Shown here: in pieces, positions 59,995 to 64,000 of the stretch
Numbering within the stretch: position 1 is the stretch's first letter
Layout: the number at the start of each line of letters is the position of its first letter
Origin: Allotamlana fucoidanivorans
GTDB taxonomy: Bacteria; Bacteroidota; Bacteroidia; Flavobacteriales; Flavobacteriaceae
Reading direction: 5' to 3'
Assembly (NCBI RefSeq): GCF_006265225.1
Contig: NZ_VDCS01000009.1
Span: forward strand, 124,001 to 188,000
Length of the DNA stretch: 64,000 nucleotides
Program-made: the position numbers and the translations under genes
The notes under the pieces: generated by a model
Seen by the model: the letters and a program-made list of their open reading frames with translations, nothing else
Databases searched by the model: none
Told to the model about the DNA's origin: nothing

Positions 59995-60616
59995 AAAACT
60001 TGTTATTGTATTTGTAAAAAATTTGAAACTTGGAAAAGTAAAAACAAGGCTTGCTAAAACCATTGGTGACCTTGGTGCTTTTGAAGTATATACTGAGTTA
60101 GTTAAAGTCACCGAGAAAGCCACGAAACAGCTAGAAACCGATGTACGCGTATATTTTTCTGACGCTATTGTAGCATCCAAATGGTCACATGCTAAAAAAG
60201 CAGTTCAGCAAGGGGTAGACTTAGGTGAACGCATGCAAAATGCTTTCCAAAAAGGCTTTAATGATGGTTATAAGCATATTGTTCTTATTGGATCTGATTT
60301 ACCTGAAATTACCGAACATCATCTTCGCGATGGACTCCAAAAACTAAAGCATCACGATGTAGTTTTTGGTCCTGCACAAGATGGTGGATATTATCTTATT
60401 GGTTTATCAGAAATGCACGAATGTATTTTTAAAAACAAGCCTTGGAGTCAGTCTAATTTATTAAGAGAAACCCTTGATGAACTACATGTAAAACAAGCAA
60501 AAATTGCTACATTAGTTACCCTAAATGACATTGACACTTTTGACGATTTAAAAGCATCATCGTTTTATCAATCAAACCCAAAATTACAACAACGAATACA
60601 TCAATTAAATGACTAA
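59987..60616 (+). CDS. DUF2064/TIGR04282 glycosyltransferase-like protein
   Basis: 209 residues. The start ATG overlaps the rhodanese stop by eight bases. The GT-A-like fold has VFVKNLKLGKVKTRLAKTIG, LIGSDLPEITEHHLRDGLQK, DVVFGPAQDGGYYLIGLSEM, PWSQSNLL and VTLNDIDTFDDL. It is the family named arsenosugar biosynthesis glycosyltransferase. The fold is also close to MobA- and CofC-type nucleotidyltransferases, so activation of a sugar 1-phosphate is possible. The next gene overlaps by another eight bases. Confidence 0.87.
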   Translation: MTEKLVIVFVKNLKLGKVKTRLAKTIGDLGAFEVYTELVKVTEKATKQLETDVRVYFSDAIVASKWSHAKKAVQQGVDLGERMQNAFQKGFNDGYKHIVLIGSDLPEITEHHLRDGLQKLKHHDVVFGPAQDGGYYLIGLSEMHECIFKNKPWSQSNLLRETLDELHVKQAKIATLVTLNDIDTFDDLKASSFYQSNPKLQQRIHQLND

Positions 60617-61421
60617 TTATATAGAAGAAACTACAAAATACCTCAAGGAAAAAGGATTTGATAATCCTGAAATAGGTATTATTTTAGGCACTGGTCTTGG
60701 TCAACTTCTTAACGAAATCTCTATTTTAAAAGAAGTGAGCTATAACCATATTCCCTATTTTCCAACCGCTACGGTAGAATTTCATAAAGGCAAACTTATT
60801 TATGGCGAACTGGCAGGAAAAAAAGTGGTGGTCATGCAGGGACGCTTTCATTTATATGAAGGCTACAGCTTGCAGGATATTACATACCCTGTAAGAATTA
60901 TGAAACGTCTTGGCATAAAAACGCTTTTAGTGTCAAACGCCGCAGGAGCCATAAACCTTAACTACAACAAAGGAGAACTCATGTTAATTGAAGACCATAT
61001 CAATCTTCAGGGCAGTTCTCCGCTGGCCTTCAAGGGTATTGAAGAACTTGGAACCCGCTTTGTAGATATGAGTGCGCCTTATAATAATGACATCAACCAA
61101 AGGTTTCTACATATAGCAAAAGAGAACGGCATCACTTTGCACAAAGGGGTATATGTTAGTGTTGTAGGACCACAGTTAGAGACCAGAGCAGAATACCGCA
61201 TGCTAAAACTTATTGGAGCTGATGCCGTAGGTATGAGCACCGTACCAGAAGTTATTGTTGCCAACCACTTAAATTTGAAGGTTGCTGCCGTGTCTGTATT
61301 AACAGATGAATGCGACCCCGATCATTTAGAACCCGTAGATATCGCTGACATTATAGCCAATGCAGCTAAGGCAGAACCAAACATGATTACCCTATTTAAA
61401 GCACTTATAAAACTCATATAA
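60609..61421 (+). CDS. Purine nucleoside phosphorylase with an adenosine-type active site
   Basis: 270 residues of the trimeric PNP/MTAP family: IGIILGTGLGQLLNEI, MQGRFHLYEGYSLQDITYPV, LVSNAAGAINLNYNKGEL, VVGPQLETRAEYRMLKLIGA and GMSTVPEVIVANHLNLKVAA. It cleaves purine nucleosides with phosphate, releasing base and ribose 1-phosphate. Glu191 aligns with human PNP Glu201. Asp233 (VLTDECDP) takes the place of human Asn243, as in MTA phosphorylase, which points to a 6-aminopurine (adenine) substrate. It overlaps the DUF2064 gene by eight bases, consistent with removal of adenine from the ArsS product. Confidence 0.9.
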   Translation: MTNYIEETTKYLKEKGFDNPEIGIILGTGLGQLLNEISILKEVSYNHIPYFPTATVEFHKGKLIYGELAGKKVVVMQGRFHLYEGYSLQDITYPVRIMKRLGIKTLLVSNAAGAINLNYNKGELMLIEDHINLQGSSPLAFKGIEELGTRFVDMSAPYNNDINQRFLHIAKENGITLHKGVYVSVVGPQLETRAEYRMLKLIGADAVGMSTVPEVIVANHLNLKVAAVSVLTDECDPDHLEPVDIADIIANAAKAEPNMITLFKALIKLI

Positions 61422-61495
61422 CGAGGGTAATATTTGTTACAATACCAATACCCTAAACTCTTTACATTTATAGTAAATTTTAAAAACATAAAATC

Positions 61496-62464
61496 ATGAG
61501 CTATTTAGAAACCACACATAACGTTTACAAAGAAGCTGCTATAACCCCAGATATTGGTTTATGCTGCACAACCAATCCCATTTGGGAATTGCCTGGCTTA
61601 AGGATTCCAAAAATCATGCAGGAAATGAATTATGGCTGCGGATCAACGGTACATGCACGTGATTTAACCAATAACCCTAAAACCCTTTATGTTGGTGTTG
61701 GCGGCGGTATGGAATTGCTGCAGTTTGCCTACTTCAGCAGACAAAAAAACGGCGTGGTTGGTATTGATGTGGTTGACGAAATGCTGGAAGCTTCACGTAA
61801 AAACTTTAAAGAAGCTGAACTATTAAATCCTTGGTTTAAAAGTGAATTTGTAGACCTACGGAAAGGAGATGCCCTTAATTTACCCGTTGAAGATAATAGT
61901 ATTGACGTTGCGGCGCAAAATTGTCTATTCAATATTTTTAAAGCAGACGATTTAAAGCAAGCTATAGCCGAAATGTATCGTGTGCTAAAGCCTCATGGAC
62001 GTTTAGTAATGAGTGACCCTACTTGTGAACAACCTATGAATGACAACTTAAGAAATGATGAACGCTTACGTGCCCTTTGTTTAAGTGGTAGTCTTCCTAT
62101 GGCTGAATATATAAAAGCCTTGACTGATGCCGGTTTTGGCACCATTGAAATTAGAGCAAGAAAACCATATAGAATTTTAGACCCCAAACACTATCCTACC
62201 GATGAATTGATTTATATAGAATCTATTGAAGTGGCTGCAGTTAAAGATCCTATGCCGGATGATGGCCCATGTATTTTTACAGGGAAAGCCGCTATTTATT
62301 ATGGAGAAGATGATTATTTTGATGATAAAAAGGGACATCTATTATTAAAAAATCAGCCCCTTGCCATCTGTGATAAAACAGCCGCTGCTCTTGCAGCACT
62401 AAATCGTGATGACATATTTTTTAGTCCGTCAACCTTTCATTATGACGGTGGTGGATGCTGTTAA
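61496..62464 (+). CDS. arsM: Arsenite methyltransferase ArsM
   Basis: 322 residues. The SAM loop is LYVGVGGGMELLQF at 64-77, with GIDVVDEMLEASRKNF and LRKGDALNLPVEDNSIDVAA following. Conserved cysteines expected for As(III) binding are present: Cys23-Cys24, Cys48, Cys143 (AQNCLFNIF) and the Cys of ALCLSGSLP, plus a terminal CC. ArsM methylates arsenite to dimethyl arsenicals, which feed ArsS. It follows the phosphorylase by 74 bases; whether it has its own promoter is unclear. Confidence 0.93.
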   Translation: MSYLETTHNVYKEAAITPDIGLCCTTNPIWELPGLRIPKIMQEMNYGCGSTVHARDLTNNPKTLYVGVGGGMELLQFAYFSRQKNGVVGIDVVDEMLEASRKNFKEAELLNPWFKSEFVDLRKGDALNLPVEDNSIDVAAQNCLFNIFKADDLKQAIAEMYRVLKPHGRLVMSDPTCEQPMNDNLRNDERLRALCLSGSLPMAEYIKALTDAGFGTIEIRARKPYRILDPKHYPTDELIYIESIEVAAVKDPMPDDGPCIFTGKAAIYYGEDDYFDDKKGHLLLKNQPLAICDKTAAALAALNRDDIFFSPSTFHYDGGGCC

Positions 62465-62488
62465 GCACAAAAACGTAAATAGATAAGT

Positions 62489-63373
62489 TTGCAAAAGTAT
62501 GTAGAACTCATAAAGAAAAGTTATTCAGAGTATTGGGAATATCTTAAACATGAAATTATTTTCCCGAATCACTGGGACAATTATTTTTACGGCCTCATTC
62601 TAATTTCGCTTTTAGTTTGGGGCCTGGAAATTTTATTTCCTTGGCGAAAACAGCAATCTATTTTTAGAAAAGATTTTTGGCTAGACACCTTCTACATGTT
62701 TTTTAACTTTTTTCTCTTAAATCTTATAGTTTTAATAGCACTTTCAAACGTCGCCGAACAACTCTTCAATGATTTTTTAGGTTTATTTAACTTATCTACA
62801 ACAAGCCTAAAACTATTTGATGTTAGTGTATTACCAAAGTGGCAAGGGCTATTCATTTTTTTTGTGGTAGCCGATTTCATTCAATGGAATACCCACCGCT
62901 TACTACATCGAGTGCCTTGGCTTTGGAATTTCCATAAAGTACATCATTCTGTAAAAGAAATGGGCTTTGCTGCACATTTACGGTATCACTGGATGGAACC
63001 CGTAGTTTACAAATCACTACTTTATATTCCTATTGCCATTATTGGCGGATATAACGCGCAAGATGTTGCTATAGTTCACTTTTTCAACATTGCCGTTGGC
63101 CATCTTAACCATGCCAATTTAGGCTGGAATTATGGCCTTTTAAAGTATATTTTTAATAACCCTAAAATGCATATTTGGCATCATGCTAAAGTCCTGCCGA
63201 AAGGTGTTAGGTTTGGTGTGAATTACGGACTAACGCTTAGTATTTGGGATTATATTTTTAAAACAAATTACATTCCTCATAGTGGTAGAGATATTGAGCT
63301 AGGTTTTGATGGTGATGAATCTTTTCCTGATGATTTTATTAGTCAAGAATTGTATCCCATAAAAAGAAAATAA
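62489..63373 (+). CDS. Sterol desaturase/fatty acid hydroxylase-family membrane protein
   Basis: 294 residues. The start seems to be TTG at 62489; a stop codon lies three codons upstream and the first ATG would cut into the membrane region. Four or so hydrophobic spans are present. The histidine clusters of the di-iron family are seen: HRLLHRVPWLWNFHKVHHS, HLRYHWMEP, HFFNIAVGHLNHANLGW and MHIWHHAK. It would hydroxylate or desaturate a lipid, perhaps a lipid carrying an arsenosugar, but the substrate cannot be read. It follows arsM by 24 bases. Confidence 0.82.
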   Translation: MQKYVELIKKSYSEYWEYLKHEIIFPNHWDNYFYGLILISLLVWGLEILFPWRKQQSIFRKDFWLDTFYMFFNFFLLNLIVLIALSNVAEQLFNDFLGLFNLSTTSLKLFDVSVLPKWQGLFIFFVVADFIQWNTHRLLHRVPWLWNFHKVHHSVKEMGFAAHLRYHWMEPVVYKSLLYIPIAIIGGYNAQDVAIVHFFNIAVGHLNHANLGWNYGLLKYIFNNPKMHIWHHAKVLPKGVRFGVNYGLTLSIWDYIFKTNYIPHSGRDIELGFDGDESFPDDFISQELYPIKRK

Positions 63374-63378
63374 ATCCT

Positions 63379-64000
63379 ATGAAGTATGTTTTATTCTTCG
63401 CAATGTTTTTTTTAGCATTTTCTTGCAAAAGCCAAGACACTTCAACGACTTCAAAAGATAATATCTCTCAAATTATTAGAGATACCTTTACCATCATTTC
63501 TGTTCAAAATCCGAAATCACATATAAGCATTGATTCTTTTGAGACTGCAACTAGTAAAAACCGCAAGCAGTCATCAAATGAAACTCATCACATATGGAAC
63601 GACCTTTTAAAAGCCTATGTGTCTGAAGATGGTCAGGTAGACTATAGTGGGTTCAAAAAAAACCACACAAAACTTCTAGAGTATTTTAAAGTTTTAGAGG
63701 ATTATTTTACCGAAAGCCAATTAAACAAAAATGAAAAATTGGCTTATTGGATTAATGCCTACAACGCTTTTACCATAGATTTAATACTGCGCCACTATCC
63801 TATAAAAAGTATAAAAGACATTAAAAACCCATGGGATCAACGCCTCTGGAAACTAAAAAACACTTGGTATAGTTTGAATGATATTGAGCATACTATTTTA
63901 CGCAAAATGCAAGAACCACGTATTCACTTTGCTATTGTTTGTGCATCAGTGTCTTGCCCGAACCTTCAAAATGAAGCATTTCAAAGTAGTATTCTGGACA
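63379..64000 (+). CDS. DUF547 lipoprotein (cut by window edge)
   Basis: Open from ATG 63379 to the window end, 207 codons. A lipoprotein signal ends at Cys16 (MKYVLFFAMFFLAFSC). The DUF547 domain is clear: EDGQVDYSGFKKNHTKLLEY, YWINAYNAFTIDLILRHYPI, SIKDIKNPWDQRLWKL, SLNDIEHTILRKMQEPRIHF and the CASVSCPNL block. Function of DUF547 is unknown. It starts five bases after the fatty acid hydroxylase stop, so it belongs to the same transcript. Confidence 0.9.
   Translation, partial: MKYVLFFAMFFLAFSCKSQDTSTTSKDNISQIIRDTFTIISVQNPKSHISIDSFETATSKNRKQSSNETHHIWNDLLKAYVSEDGQVDYSGFKKNHTKLLEYFKVLEDYFTESQLNKNEKLAYWINAYNAFTIDLILRHYPIKSIKDIKNPWDQRLWKLKNTWYSLNDIEHTILRKMQEPRIHFAIVCASVSCPNLQNEAFQSSILD

Noticed and set aside
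1-64000. CRISPR arrays, prophage or insertion sequences
   Set aside because: No regularly spaced repeats, cas, integrase, transposase or phage structural genes were seen; the only long repeats are protein-domain repeats and the 36-nt element.

Overview
The window is a low-GC chromosomal segment of a flavobacterium (Bacteroidota, family Flavobacteriaceae, probably marine). Evidence is the type IX secretion and gliding block gldJ/porU/porV, secreted proteins with type A C-terminal sorting domains, promoters of the TTG-N19-TAnnTTTG kind, starts without purine-rich ribosome binding sites, and the conserved order obg, hpt-adk, purK, purE, M3 peptidase. No prophage, insertion sequence or CRISPR array was seen. 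One tRNA gene (Val, anticodon TAC) is present; there is no rRNA.

Layout. 1-5.6 kb: the start of obg, a fused hypoxanthine phosphoribosyltransferase/adenylate kinase, purK-purE and an M3 oligopeptidase. 5.6-7.3 kb: an ECF sigma factor with a tiny HX3CX2C zinc anti-sigma-like partner and a UbiA-like membrane protein. 7.4-12.8 kb: gcvP, then a FabH-like synthase, a methyltransferase and a GT2 glycosyltransferase. 12.8-19 kb: a five-repeat secreted protein, a NUC1 nuclease, a PafA-like phosphatase and an MlaE/MlaF pair. 19-28 kb: a GH105 plus BNR lipoprotein, two short-chain dehydrogenases, DUF389, a GDP-mannose pyrophosphorylase, SprT, HAD and M28 proteins. 28-30.3 kb: an AraC regulator with N-terminal DUF4242 and a cyclase-like middle, followed by a secreted DUF4242 protein and a secreted cupin. 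30.3-42.2 kb: pyruvate dehydrogenase E2/E1-alpha, cdd, porV, porU, gldJ and murF. 42.2-49 kb: a large secreted protein and three PAS-LuxR regulators around an alpha/beta hydrolase, with shared intergenic elements. 49-57.7 kb: tRNA-Val, folC, TonB/ExbD/ExbB, NhaD, an amino acid dehydrogenase, anmK and an acyl-CoA dehydrogenase. 58-64 kb: an arsenosugar-type cluster.

The most distinctive system is the 58-64 kb cluster: an AhpD-like CPYC protein, radical SAM ArsS, a secreted rhodanese, a DUF2064 transferase, a purine nucleoside phosphorylase, the arsenite methyltransferase ArsM, a fatty acid hydroxylase-type membrane protein and a DUF547 lipoprotein that runs off the window. ArsM and ArsS are expected to make a dimethylarsinoyl 5'-deoxyadenosine. 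The embedded phosphorylase has Asp where 6-oxopurine phosphorylases have Asn. That fits cleavage of an adenine nucleoside and suggests how adenine is removed before glycosyl transfer.

Other points for a second look are the DUF4242 regulator module, the 36-nt element duplicated beside the LuxR genes, and CG-centred palindromes upstream of the GH105/BNR gene. All family calls were made by reading motifs; no searches were run.
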